Below, in pieces: positions 34,301-48,100 of a DNA stretch of 64,000 nt. Source of the DNA: Diphasiastrum complanatum (Eukaryota; Streptophyta; Lycopodiopsida; Lycopodiales; Lycopodiaceae). Made by a program: the position numbers and the translations under genes. A model generated the notes under the pieces. It made no database searches, was not told the DNA's origin, and saw nothing but the letters and a program-made list of their open reading frames with translations. The first letter of the stretch is position 1, and every line of letters starts with the position of its first letter. Location: positions 42,616,927 to 42,680,926 of the forward strand of contig CM055101.1 in the NCBI GenBank assembly GCA_029204225.1, in the 5' to 3' direction.

Positions 34301-37300
34301 TTCAAGGTCGCTTACGACAAGCTAATTATTGCATCGGGTGCACAAGCTCTCACTTTTGGGATACATGGCGTAAAAGATCATGCCATTTTCCTTCGTGAAG
34401 TCTCCCATGCACGCGATATACGAGGGAAATTATTGCAGAATTTGATGTTATCTGAGATTCCTGGTACGTTGCTTACCCAATATTTTGTGCCTTGTTATAA
34501 ATTTCTATTATTTTCAATGTATGTAAACCTCAATATCCTTGGCTGAGACAGAAAGAAAGAAAGCTTTATTAACGTTTTAAAAACGTACATAATGTTGGAA
34601 ATCAAAGTGCCAAGATCCTTCTAACATTCAATCTCCATATACAAGAAGAAGAAGAAGAAGAAGAGGAGGGAGAGGGTTAGGCGCCCTCAAGGAGAGAGAA
34701 AGTAGTAGCAATGCTTGAAAGGGAATGAATTACAAATGAACAAAGAGTAAATATAAATAGGCCTTCCAAGGGCCTAGACTCTTCCAAACTCTAAGTTCTA
34801 GAACCTTCCAAGACCCACTACTAATTATAGGGCATCCCCAAAATTCAAGACAGGGTCCCTTAACATAATTAGACTTTACTTGGACCCACGAATTACTACT
34901 GGACCAAAATTGGGTCCAACTCAACTAAAACTGACTTAACATGGTCTAAATAATAAACCTAACCCATGGTTACACAAGTCTCGACCTTTTGGGTCAAAGT
35001 AACCTATGGGAAACTAACATTATCATTTATTACTTCTAACACCTTCCTTAAATGATAATGTAAAAACATAACATGACATGAAGTATGAAAAATTGCAACA
35101 AATGCAAAGTGTTGCATGCTGCTCAAAACTCCATGTACCGAAAAAGAAAAGATGTAGCTTCCTGTCCAAGCTTAATGCCGCCAAAAAAAACTTCAGCTTG
35201 AAGTAGTCGAAGTAGCCGAAATCTCAGCCCCAATCATGCCCGATGTAGAAGAGATGTAGAATACGAAGTGCGGTAGCATCAAGTCGAGGAGTGAAGACAA
35301 GCATGCTCCATCCAAAGTAGGTAACCAAAAAACCAGCCACAAGCCGAAATATGGATTTGCAATCCATCAATGGTTCCCACATAATTCCATAAGTCTTCTT
35401 ACCACAAGAAACATAAAGAAGAGTATGATACTCTTTTACCATCACATCCTCCCAAATCTTACTATCAAGGATCTGCTCACCAACACTAGGTAAGAAAACA
35501 CCGTCATCATAAGAAGTAAGCATCAAAACATGAAAATCAGCATAAGGTACTGATTTTGGTGAGGCATGTGTGTTTCCTCCAAGGTAAAAAGATGCTTTGC
35601 TATCTCGCAAAGACTTGGACAACCAACAAGAGGCTGTAGCAGGCTGTCCAACAGCCACAAAATCACCAACACTTTGCTGTCCAAAGTGTTCCAAATGTGG
35701 ACCTTGCTGTCCAAAAACCTTCCGCAGGCTGTTCCCGATGCATAATAGGATGCTCACGATGTAACATAGGTTGAAAATGATCAATAAACCATGGCTAAAT
35801 CTGGTGTTCACCATTTTCAAGAAAAAAACCAACAGCTTGCCACTTTGAACACCCAAAAAATCCAGCAACACGCCACTTTGAACCAATGTACTAATTGACA
35901 TGATTTTTTCCCCTCCTCCATTAGTACAAAATGGCTTCAAAGATTGTGTGATTTCAGCCTTTTCCAAAACATTAACTTGAGAAGCTTGCTCATAAAGTTC
36001 TTCACTAATGCATCCATCATTTGCAACAAATGGCTCAAGAGAAGAAGAATGCTTTACCATACCAACATTCCGATGCAAACTTGTACTTGTAGAAAGACAA
36101 TGATCAAACTTTGCATGACTTTGCTCTTCTACCTTCAAAGAGATTGAAGTAGAGAGGAGAAAGCATGATGATGAATCCTTTATTCGGTACATCTTTAAAA
36201 GTGTTTCCCAAGCACTTTTAGAGGTCTTGCAAAATCTCAAATGATATAAGATAGATCTTGTTACCGATAAAATCTTGATCATCACGTCGATGCAAAATCT
36301 CAACTAACAACTCCATGAAGAATAGTTGGTGCCATCCAACATATCTTCGCCCGAACAAGTACGAATTGCTCCCAAATCTCTTGCCATAAGAACCAGCCAA
36401 GAAGATAAACTTTTTCAAACCCTAAATGTGCCCTAAAAGACACAAAAACCAGCAAGTATCAAATCTGACAAATCAGCACCGGAATGTGTTGAAACCACAC
36501 ATTAGATGGATGTAGGAACTCGCCCTCCTACAAGCCTCGTGTGCTGAGAATTTCAACCTGAAATTGCATTACAAACTCAAAAAACCAGCAAGCAAAGAAT
36601 TAGGTTAGCCTCCAACAAAGCTTTTTCTGGAACCCTTCTTTCTTGCCAAAAAGTGTGAACAATACACACACGGATAGGGCTGTTGCAACACCCTACAAAT
36701 GGTAATATGCTGTCCAATTTTCAGCCTCGGAATGTGATCGGATCATCACAAAAAAATTAACACCTTCTGCCACACCTGGAAACAAGCAAAAAGAAGCGGA
36801 TCTTCACTTTGTAAAATCAGCAAGGGTGTCAATTTTTCAGCCAAATCAGAAGAATAGAAATTGCTTGTAGATGGGCGCCCTCCTGCAAAGGAGCAAATCT
36901 GAAAAATAGGGCAGCAGCGGACCAACAGAAGTAGGATAAACCTACACGGATGTGGGCGACCTAAAAGAAGCCCCAAAGAAGATAATTAATGGCGCCTTCT
37001 TGCAACCTGAAAAATCAGCAAACAACAACCTGATTTTTGGGCGCCCAAAATCCTGTTATCTTCTTTGATGTGTGGCGCCCTCCTGCAAAACGGAAAAGAG
37101 TCAAAAAATGGATCTTCACTCCAAAAAATCAGCCAAGGTGCTGAATTTTTGTGATCCCTAAGTGAAGATGATCTCTTTTGGTAGGGCGCCCTGAATCAAG
37201 CATAGAAGATCCATGGCTTTGATACCATGTAGGAAATCAAAGTGCCAAGATCCTTCTAACATTCAATCTCCATATACAAGAAGAAAAAGAAGAAGAAGAG

Positions 37301-40300
37301 GAGGGAGAGGGTTAGGCGCCCTCAAGGAGAGAGAAAGTAGTAGCAATGCTTGAAAGGGAATGAATTACAAATGAACAAAGAGTAAATATAAATAGGCCTT
37401 CCAAGGGCCTAGACTCTTCCAAACTCTAAGTTCTAGAACCTTCCAAGACCCACTACTAATTATAGGGCATCCCCAAAAGTCAAGACAGGGTCCCTTAACA
37501 TAATTAGACTTTACTTGGACCCACGAATTACTACTGGACCAAAATTGGGTCCAACTCAACTAAAACTGACTTAACATGGTCTAAATAATAAACCTAACCC
37601 ATGGTTACGCAAGTCTCGACCTTTTGGGTCAAAGTAACCTATGGGAAACTAACATTATCATTTATTACTTCTAACACATAACACTTAAGTATGGTCTAGT
37701 TTATGAAGTGTAAAACATCTTTATATGAAACAATAGCCAAACACATGAGAGAGAACACAAGTGATGGAACTCCAACTATGTCCCATTGCATTATGAGGTA
37801 GGGCGCCAGCCTACATCTTTAGTTTCTCTAGTCTATGTGAAAAGCTAAAGACATAAAATAAATAGCTAAAGACAAAAAGCCAATTGCTATAATTATTACC
37901 TATATTGGGTAAAGACCCAAGATGTATTTCTAAGTGGTAAAACCAAATCCTACTCTAGAAGTAGTGCACCCACTTACATGTATGACTAAAAATCGAATTT
38001 ACTATAAATAGTAATGGCCCCTATAATAGCACACAGGCATGGCCCATTAATCCTAATTAGCACACAGGCATGGCCCATTAATCCTAATTAGTCCTAAATG
38101 ATAACATTAGAGGTACTAATGTGAACATTAACTCTAAAACTCCCCCTTAATGTTTACACTGTCAAGAATTATGTATAACAAAAGTATGCATATGTATTCT
38201 CCATGTAATGATTCCGATGTAGAATCCATAATCAACTCTTATCTCAATGTCTTCATTACTCGATGTAGAACTTTCTTTGTATGTCGATGTAGAATTTTTT
38301 CATATGCCGATCCTTTTTCTTATGAACCTGCTTCATATGACTTCCCAGTGTCTTGCTTTAGTCTTCATATCACTTAGGGTATATGTGTGACCACCATGAG
38401 TACAACATATCACCCAATTCCTTGACTTCCTTTGAATCAAAGAACTTTGACTCCCTCTGAATCAAATTATGTGAACATGATAACTTTTGCCTTAACCTTG
38501 AGAACTTTGCGTGAAGATTGACTCCCTTGGTCCCTTTGAACATCTTTCAAGCTATTACCACAAAGGATCTCACCAACATTCATAGAGAAAATGTAATCTT
38601 CTTTGATTACTTTAACACCATCATGACAACTATAAGCAGGAAATAGATCTTCAAATGTCATCATCAAATCTCATACATCAACACCCACGTTAGAAACCTG
38701 TACTTCATAAGTAGTTGGCTCCACTTGTGTTGATTCCTTGAATATTTCAACTCTCCCAGTACTCTCATAAGTTACCACTTGTGGTGAACTTGATGGACTT
38801 TGGTTGAACTACTCCCCTTGGATGTACACTTCATGTTTGCATTCCAACCACTTTTTCCAAATAGAATAGAATATTATCCATAAACCAAACCAAATATGCA
38901 AGTAAAAGAGCATCCCCAATAGAAAGATAAAGGTATACAATACTTCCTCAGACAAAGTAACTGATACTCCCCTTCAAATACTTTCTCACACAAAGTACTT
39001 GACATTATCTTTTCCATGGAATCTCCTACCTCTATCTCACACATAGAGTCACTTGCACCAAACAACTTTCCAACCTAGAAAGCATTTCATCATGATATCT
39101 ATTTATCCTGACACAATGTCATATGCAAACTTCCCAACTGGTGTGCGTCCATCTTCAACCATGTTGTTTTTTGTGAGGCTAAACAACAACTTGTACTGTT
39201 GATTTTCAACGGCTAATCAACAACCTCGGCTTCCAAATCTTATAACAGAATCTACCACATGACAGAACATGCACTTGGATAGATTTTAGAACTTTTCTCC
39301 AACTCAAAACAAAATTGATCTCAACCACCACAGGAACAATCAACTATGACTTGGATAGTATCCAGGAATTACATGACAACCACAACAAGCAATCACTTTG
39401 ATTACTCATAAATCTGAAGTGATACTAGTTTAGATAGACAAGAAAGTTTCTACAACATAACCAAGTTAATATGACTTGAATAGAAACCAAACTGATACAA
39501 CATAGAATGTCGAACACACAGCTTGCCACACCTTGTCACTTTGTAACAACGAACTTATCATTTGCCACCATGATAAGAAACTGTGAAAACATCCTCTTCA
39601 ATATCGTTTAGTGATGATGCTAGATGGGTTTGAGGATAGGATGGACATGGAGTTCAACAGAAGGAGAGTAATACAAGAAGACAGACGCAAGATTAGCTCA
39701 CCTCAAGACGAAGTACTAATCTTAGAACCTCTGAAGTTTACCTCCCTTTAGTATCAAACTTTGGCTATCTGCCTCAGTAGCCAGGTTCCTCTTCCAGCGA
39801 ACCAGTTCAGATCTACCTTCAACTCAGTGATTAGATTTCAGACAGTCTAGTGATCTGATTCAGGCAGCTACTTGTTGGCCTAGCAAACAGTCCAGCGAAC
39901 AGAATAGATCTGATTTCAGTGAACAGATCAGATCTGTCTCAACAAACAGGCAGTGAACAAGACTTGTCTTCCAGCTATCTGATATGACTTTCAGCAATCT
40001 GATCTGCTGTTTTCCAGTGATCTGACCTACTGTTTACGAACTATTCCAGCGATCTTCCTTTTGATCAGTAGCGAATAATTCTAGAAATGACCTGTAGATT
40101 TGCGACCTCCAACAGCAACAAACTGATCTGCAAACAACATTCATATCTGATCCTAAAATCTGAGGGAGATTCCATAATCTCCTCCTTGCAGCTCCGCTCC
40201 TCCTTGTAGCACTAGATCTTCTCACAAAGCTGGCACCGTTCTGAATGAAGATCAAAATTGAGAGCTGGCTAGCTGCTTTTCTCCTTGAAGATGATGGCCA

Positions 40301-41312
40301 AATCAATCCCTTGTGAATTGATTCTGTTCATTGGAGTACCTCCTTGTTCTCTCAAATCTTGAACCACACTCTGATATTATGTTATAAAACCGACTTGCTC
40401 ATACAAGTAACCCAAGACAAGATTCCTATTGTGATGAAACAATAGCCAAACACATGAGAGAGAACACAAGTGATGGAAACTCCAACTATGTCCCATTGCA
40501 TTATGAGGTAGGGTGCCAACCTTACATATATAGTTTCTCTAGTCTATGTGAAAAGCTAAAGACATAAAATTAATAGCTAAAGGCAAAAAGTCAATTGCTA
40601 TAATCACTACCTATATTGGGTAAAGACCCTGGTAAAACCAAATCCTATTCTAGAAGTACTGAGCCCACCTACATGCATGACTAAAAAACGAATTTACTAT
40701 CAATAGTAATGGCCCCTATAATAGCACACATGCATGGCCCATTAATCCTAATTAGTCCTACATGATAACATTAGGGTTACTAATGTGAACATTAACTCTA
40801 ACAGAAAGTGAGTTTGATGGGCCCCAACCAGACACTTCTTGAGTGTGTGCATGATATGTGAACCAATAAATATAGTCAGTCATGTGTACTCTACGAAAGG
40901 TGAGATATGGATATTCCAAACGAATCTAATAGCCGCAAAGCTTGATAATACCAAGATGAGTGACAACCTTGCCCATAAATCCCACAAGAGGATGCGAGCA
41001 CTAGGCTTGGGTATTTCATGTCTCAAACATTTGCATCCCCAAACTCCAAAACTCTTTGTAGATAAATGGTCGACCTGATGGTGAATAGTTGGATGTGTGA
41101 TTGAAGGCTTCACTCGTCTTATATGTGAAAGCATGGAAGCCTAGAGACATGTTTGTGCATTAAAATTTGAGAGTCGAGATTGGTAGATTGGTTACCTCTG
41201 GTAGCATTGAGCAATTTGAGCTACGAGCAAAAACTTATGCAATTGTACAAACATGAATGATGATCGTAAACACATCATACTAGTAAATAGTACCTACATA
41301 ACAACCCCCCCC

Positions 41313-41385
<73 letters not shown>

Positions 41386-42039
41386 ACTTTCTTTCTCTGC
41401 GCATTTGCACTCTCTGCATGAGACTGAGGACAAGGCCACTTCCTCCTCCACTGCCCAGTTTATTATGAGATACGTGGGAGGTACTATTGCCTGTGCAGGG
41501 ATGGGCCACATTCACTACGGTCATTCATGCACTACCTTGATCAGTGTTGCCTGGGTCTGATGGTTCGTGAGATGCTGCTCCTACGAGACTCCTTGCTTTC
41601 CCCGCCGTTACCTACTGTGCCTGCTCCACGCCAGTCTGCTATCACGGACTTCTTTTAGCAGATCCATCATTTTGAGTCTGATGATGAGATCGACATTCCT
41701 ACACGGCCGCCTAGGCCTCGTAGGTAGCTTCTTTACCTGGCCCGGGTTGTGGGCACTTTGGCTGGCATTGTCTTAGATTTCACTGTGGCGGCATTGTCTG
41801 GTCCAGGTTGTGGGCATTCATACTTTCTCTGCCAGCCTGCCATGTCTTTCTTACAGCTATTTCTTTTTGTCTTTTACTTGGCCCGGTGGTTGTGGGCTTT
41901 GATGAGGCACTTAGTTCTATCATGTTTTCATTTCTTGTTTTTTTCCCGTTTTTTCACGTCCGCTCATGGACTAAGCTCCCAACACATTGTACAAATTTTT
42001 TTGGTCTAATGCACCCTCGGGGGCTATATAGACGTTAAT

Positions 42040-42121
<82 letters not shown>

Positions 42122-45100
42122 AGGAAAATGCCAAAGTCCAACTTCATGTATCATTAATGACCAAAAGTGATAAAACTTCAAACACATTACAATCTACAAC
42201 ACTCAAAATTCAAATCACAATAAAATAGTAAAACTGATAATCAATAATGTGAACTGATAAACTGATAATCCATAATCAATAAACTGATAATCAATAATCA
42301 ATAAAACTGATAATCAGTAAAATGTGATAGTCATCTCGGAAACATGCCTACCCTCTGTATTGTGCTTTATAGGGACCAATTTGGTGCACTGTAGCTCAAG
42401 TTATGGCCGTTTGAAGTTTTGCTAATCTGTGAGTAAAATTTGCCTAAAACGCAATTTGTTCTGATGCATGTCTGCTTTTTTCCAGCTTTTTCCCAAATTT
42501 AACGTACTATGCCTGTGGAAATTGGTTGCATGGTGATTCTGCAAGTGATTCTAACAGGCATGAAAGATCTACAATTGTTTTGAGTTGTTATACGCATGTG
42601 TTCTGACGGTTTTGTCATAAACCAGTGATAGTGGCTGACGGTTTCAATAAAACTAGATTTTACTAAAGACGTTTTGCAATTAATGTCGTATGCTTTACAT
42701 GCCAATTTGACATTAGACTAGTGACATTAGGAATCCAAGAGTATGCTTTTTTCGATTTCGATTGTCTTTGGAAAAAAATTGCGATTCGGGTAAATTATTA
42801 TATGAAATAAATTATATTTCTGTGTTCTTGCCACTAGAAGGCATTTGCAGATTTGCACTTCTTGGGAAAGCTCCTTGCTTGCATTAGCCAAGCCGCTCTC
42901 CTTTGAGTTCGTTTTTATATAAAATATCTCTTGGTAAAGCATTCGAATGTTAGAAGTGAGCACATGACGAATGTTGTCAAAGTAGCAATGTCCTCATTGG
43001 TACCACTTTTGCAACTTGGGATTTTCATTATTGCTCTTTGCAACTCTAATAGAGTTAAGTAAATTATTTGTGATTTGTAGTGATAATGTTCTTGCTTTGA
43101 CTTGTAGGTGTATTAGAAGAGGAAAAAAAAAGATTACTGCATTGCGTTGTTGTGGGAGGCGGTCCTACAGGAGTCGAATTTAGTGGTGAACTTGCTGATT
43201 TTATCAGAACAGATGTTCGCTTGAAATATCCACATGTGAAAGATTACGTTCATGTTACGCTGATCGAGGTAGATATCATTCTACTTTTTGGCTTACTCCA
43301 TAAGGGTGGTGTACTTTTCTTTGAAATTTTTTTCTATATTGTTCGTCTTAGTTGTTTGTAAGTCTTGTTGAAGAAAGAACATTTTTGTGCATGTATGACA
43401 ACATTTAGTTATCTGTATTTGAGTACCTGCATCCAGCTTGTAATATATGGAATTCTTATAGATTCTGATATATATCCATCCACTCCAAAAGATATTTTGG
43501 CTCTAGGAACACATTAAGCTGAAAAATTTAAGGAGGAGGCCAACCGTCATTCTTAATCTGAGCTGTTTAGCAATCCAAATGGTTATTGTTTTGGAACCAA
43601 ATGTAGGGGAAGCTAGCCAAATCGACCTCTCATTCACTCAAAGCTCCATTCTTTGAATAAGTGAAGTGACCCTTCTCATTACTTTTCTGCAATAGTTGGG
43701 ACTTTTAAGCACTTTCGAGGTAAGAACTCCATGGTAGCAGGTTTCAACAGATCCTTTTCAACATAGCTAGAATGTATCTTTTTCACATTTTTAGATCTAA
43801 TAAGCATAACGCTATTGTTATGTGCTTGATTTGTTTTGAATTTTTTTTTTTGTTCGCGATTCAACCAGCAACTTTCTCAAAGTGTAGTAGCTCTCTGTTG
43901 GGTACATCAATTATTTGATGCTTCTCTTTCAACATAAATGCATGGTAGATCACTCTTATTTACAATTTGCTTGTGTTACAAAATATATATTTTCTACAAT
44001 GTACTTTTTTGGTAAGATGCAAGTTATGGACAATTGATCGGGTCATAGGGACATGAACTTGAAAATAAAGATATATCATTTGGTCCTCACTTGTGACAAG
44101 ACTTAGTACCTCGTTGGTTGGCCCAAAAGTGGGACGCCAAATTTTAATGGACCCAAATGTTAGGTTTGTAGAATTCAGCATTTGATTTCAAAAGCCTTAT
44201 CTCTAGAAGTCATTATTAGGGAGGGTGGTTTTAGGGCTACGCCCTATATCAGATACATCCATTGGACATTGGGATTTCCTTGGGCATATGCGATTATTTG
44301 TCATTAGACGTTGTCTAAGGTCTATAAATCATGATTTAGCATTCATTAGTCTTTTTTTTGGAAATTCATGACCATATTTTGTTATTTGATTCCCTAAGTT
44401 CATTGGGATTTGGGCTCTAGCCCTACTTGGTTGACTTTAACAACTTTGAATAGGCTTGATAACTCATCAAGTAGATGATTGAGAGCTTAATCTTAGTCGT
44501 AATATACCTAGCTAGGTTTTCGGTCAGCATTGTCATACAGTTGATGAAGGTTGGTTTCCATTCTTTTCAATATTATAGCATTTTCTTTGAGTAATTGGGT
44601 TGTTGAGCTTGTAGCTTGCGAACGACACTTGACCAGCCCTTACATAAAGGCAATACTACGTTATGCATGCACTTGGAAGACCTAAAGGAAAGTTTTACAA
44701 ATACAATGTAAAAGAAGGAATTAACATAGCATGGTTCACTTTAGTTCACATCAAAACATAATCACATCACATGATAAGCATCACATGGACACCACATAGA
44801 GGGCCTTGCCAAGATGGGCCCCCCTCTCGTCAGTGAATGTTTTGTTGATGCAACCAATCATTGACCAAAATTGACCGCTCTATGTCTTTGACAAGGATCT
44901 TAGTTTTTTCCAAGCTTTCTTCACATTATACTTATACAAGAGTTAGCACAAAAAGAAAATTCTAGTACATGCAATGACTCTTTTCCCCAAGCAACCAAAT
45001 CTTCTCATTGATCAGTATATGAAAATAGTATGCAAATCTTGCTTAGTCATAAAAGATCTAATTCACATAAAAAGGAAGAGAATGTTAGGCATAGTGGAGA

Positions 45101-48100
45101 GGATAAAATGGGTGGAAGAGAAGAGGAGAAATGGGGGGCAGGAAATAAAAAAAGCTTTATTAATGTCTTTTCCATGCCAAAAGGCATACAAGACGAAAGA
45201 TACAATGTCCAGTATGTGGTAACCATGGGAGCGTATAAAACAACTCCAAAACAATAACTAAAAAAAAAACATGTGCATCTAATTGTAATCTAATGTGATC
45301 ATCTCCCACTACTGTGGAAGAAGGATGTAATGGGGGCTGCTATTGGTTGTATGTCCAGGCTCATTGTTGATGTCGTTGAAGAGGTCATTGATGAGAGAGG
45401 TGTCTCCTCATGGTAGGATATGTGGCTATCACGACAACAGGAGAGATGCGTTGTCGCTGGTCTCTATGTCAAGAAGTGTCATCATTGTCACTATCATCTA
45501 TCTCTAGATCAATCTGGGGTCTTCTACGAGAGAAGAAGGATGTAATCTGGAGCTATGTGTCGGAGTGACTCGGTTGAATTGGCTGATAGACATCGTGTCG
45601 TAGTAGAAACAACGAGGATCCTCGTATGCTATCATGGACCGTAGTGTAATCAGTGTATGACGCAATAGGCAACAGTATCTCCCTATGATCTCATAATAGA
45701 CTAGGCATCTGAATAAAACAAGATCCTCAGACTTCACCTCAAACAAAGAATATATCTGGCAAATCCTCTCCTCTCTGGGATACCTTGGAAGCGTCCAGTC
45801 TCAATAGCCAACTGATGTGAGGAGATTCGGAGTTGTCCCAATAGAATCTAAGATTGTGAGATAATCCTGAATCAAGATAAGGTGGTAAAATTGGAGCCCC
45901 ACTGCATCTAACTCTAAATAGTGAGTCTGGTTTGACCCCTAGTTGGCCCTTCCATGCTTGATTAAAATATGTTCTCTATAAGAAGTGTATGATATAATCA
46001 TGGGTTGCTCGATGGAAGATTAGTGATCAATGACAAGGACCGGATGGATGCCAGCGGATCACCAGGCAACTGGCGATCGCAATTGACGACCTAATTTCTT
46101 AGTATAAATAGTTGTTCATTTTCGTACATATTTAATCAATCAAAAATCAGAATTATCATAAGCGTTTGAATAGTTAGTTCTCTCTCTCTCAAGCCTGCGA
46201 GCTTGAACACTCCTGAGCATTCTAGCTCACTACTTAGAGTTGTTTTAGAGATTGCTATTGCGCTATTGCTCATCAGCATTGCGCGCATTAATTCAGACTT
46301 TCATATTAGCCGCTCAGAGATAGCATAGAGTACACGGCTTCGATCCGTAACCTATTGTACTCAATTATTTCTGTTTCATTTTGAATCAATACTACTCCTT
46401 ATTGCGTTCAGTTTCGTCTCGGACTATATGCGTTTCTGTATTTCTTCGCGACTAATTATTTGTCTGATAATTTTCGATGCTTAATCGTTTGGCTACGTAA
46501 TCACTGTAGTACTGACGATTTCAAAGTTAGTTACTATAAGTTCAAATGTGATTTTTATCACTGTTGTCTTGTTTGAAATTGATAGGCGTAGTCATGTATT
46601 GGAAAGATGAAGATAGTTTATTCCGCCATGCACGAAAGGTTTTCTTTCTAGACACACGAATTATTTTCATTCGTTTCTTTTCGAGCTAGACCTATCTTCT
46701 GCACATACCACTTTCCGACATGGTATCAGAGCGAAATCATTATTCTTTATCTGATTCCAATATGATATTAGAGCGAAAGCTCTAATACTTCATATCTTTC
46801 GCGATATCAAGTTGATATCATACTCTTCAGTTCTTTTCAACCTTTTTGTATCAGAGAATTGATTTCTTATTGTTGGCATTACTACTTCTTAGCGTCATCG
46901 ATACAATCGACAGACTAAGTTCCAGACGGATTCTCAAAGTAAAGCCGGTCTTATCGCAGACAAGCTGAATGGATCAAATTATCATTTGTGGAAATTTAAG
47001 ATGAAGACCTTGTTAATCGCCAACGAATTATGGGATGTTGTCACAGGTATAGAAGTAAAACCTGAAGACGACGACTCAAAGTCGAAATCGAAGGATGGTA
47101 AAGCTTTTGTGCTTATTATCCTCAATATATCAGATATACAGATTGGACACATAGCTGAAGCTAAAACGTCAAAAGACGTTTGGGACATTTTGAACTCACT
47201 ATATGACGTGAGGGACGTAACTACTAAGTTACATTTACGAAGGAGATTCTTCACATTCAAAATGTCTAGTGGTGATTCTCTTCAGAGTCACATTAACCAG
47301 TTTAAGAATCTTTTGCAATAGATGGCCGTTGTTGGATCAGTCATAGACGATCAAGACGCAATTATGACATTGCTTTCAAGCTTGCCCTCTACATATGAGA
47401 ACTGGGTGATGATCATATCGACACACTCAGATTTAACTCTTACTAGAGTTATCACTATGTTGCTACAAGAAGACAATAGAAGAAGTCAAGACACTTTGTC
47501 TACTTCTTCCTCTCAAGCTCTATTTTTCAACAAAGGCTTGAAGCGACAGAAGCAGAAAAGCTTCAAGAAGGCTGCAACGAATCAGAAACAGACTCAAGGT
47601 CAAGAACAATCATCGAATCCACAGTCGAAGAAGAAGATGTTTTGCAGGTATTGCAAGCGCAATAACCATGAGATCAAGGATTGCCGAATTCTTCAAGCGA
47701 AGAACGCAGCCAAGCAACGTGATCAACAAGCAAACACAGTCTCATCATCTCCCCAGGTCGAAGTGGACGAAGGCACATTCATGGTCAAAGATCAAAGCGC
47801 ATTTTTGGATGATTCATGGTTTCTGGATTCTGGAGCAACTCAACATATGACCAATCAACGTGAGATCTTCAACTCCTGCACTCCTTACAACACGAAGAAA
47901 TTTGTTCATCTTGGTGACAATAGTACTCACACTATTGAAGGTGAAGGAACTGTAAGATTGCGATCCAGCATGATCAATTTAAATTACTATCAAAGGTTTT
48001 ATATGTTCCTAAACTCTCTACAAATCTGTTATCAGTGAGTAGAATTACAGATTCAGGTCATAAGGTAGAATTCAAATCTGATCAATGCAGAATTATTGAT

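Larger units (their letters stand above)
34593..37676 (-). mobile_element. complete non-autonomous LTR retrotransposon
   Basis: This 3,084-bp element is flanked by the 5-bp target duplication CATAA (34588-34592 and 37677-37681). Its two 449-bp LTRs differ at only four positions. On the minus strand the 5' LTR (37228-37676) is followed by the tRNA-Met primer site TGGTATCAAAGCCATGG (37211-37227). The 3' LTR (34593-35041) is preceded by the polypurine AAGGAAGG. The 2.2-kb interior has a long leader with repeated GGCGCCCTCCTGCAAA modules (36745-37200) and one 359-codon frame. No protease, integrase, RT catalytic motif or RNase H is recognisable. It is recent and must have been mobilised in trans. 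Confidence 0.92.
40804..42190. repeat. dispersed repeat split by an insertion with CT ends
   Basis: About 41140-41262 plus 42118-42190 match, in order, one continuous stretch at about 52930-53075 (GAGCAATTTGAGCT, AAACATGA.TGATG, then AAAATGCCAAAGTCCAACTT). The intervening ~855 bp (41263-42117) is therefore an insertion here. It begins with a C run and (CT)n at 41317-41381 and ends with CTATATAGACGTTAATAAAA and a second CT tract. The interior has GGCCCGG.TTGTGGGC-type words near 41737, 41800 and 41880. The end could be a LINE-like 3' end with a CT tail; that is a guess. Confidence 0.5.

Noticed and set aside
45504-45746. 80-codon minus-strand frame with possible transposase-like look
   Set aside because: I could not match it to any motif; the length is within chance.
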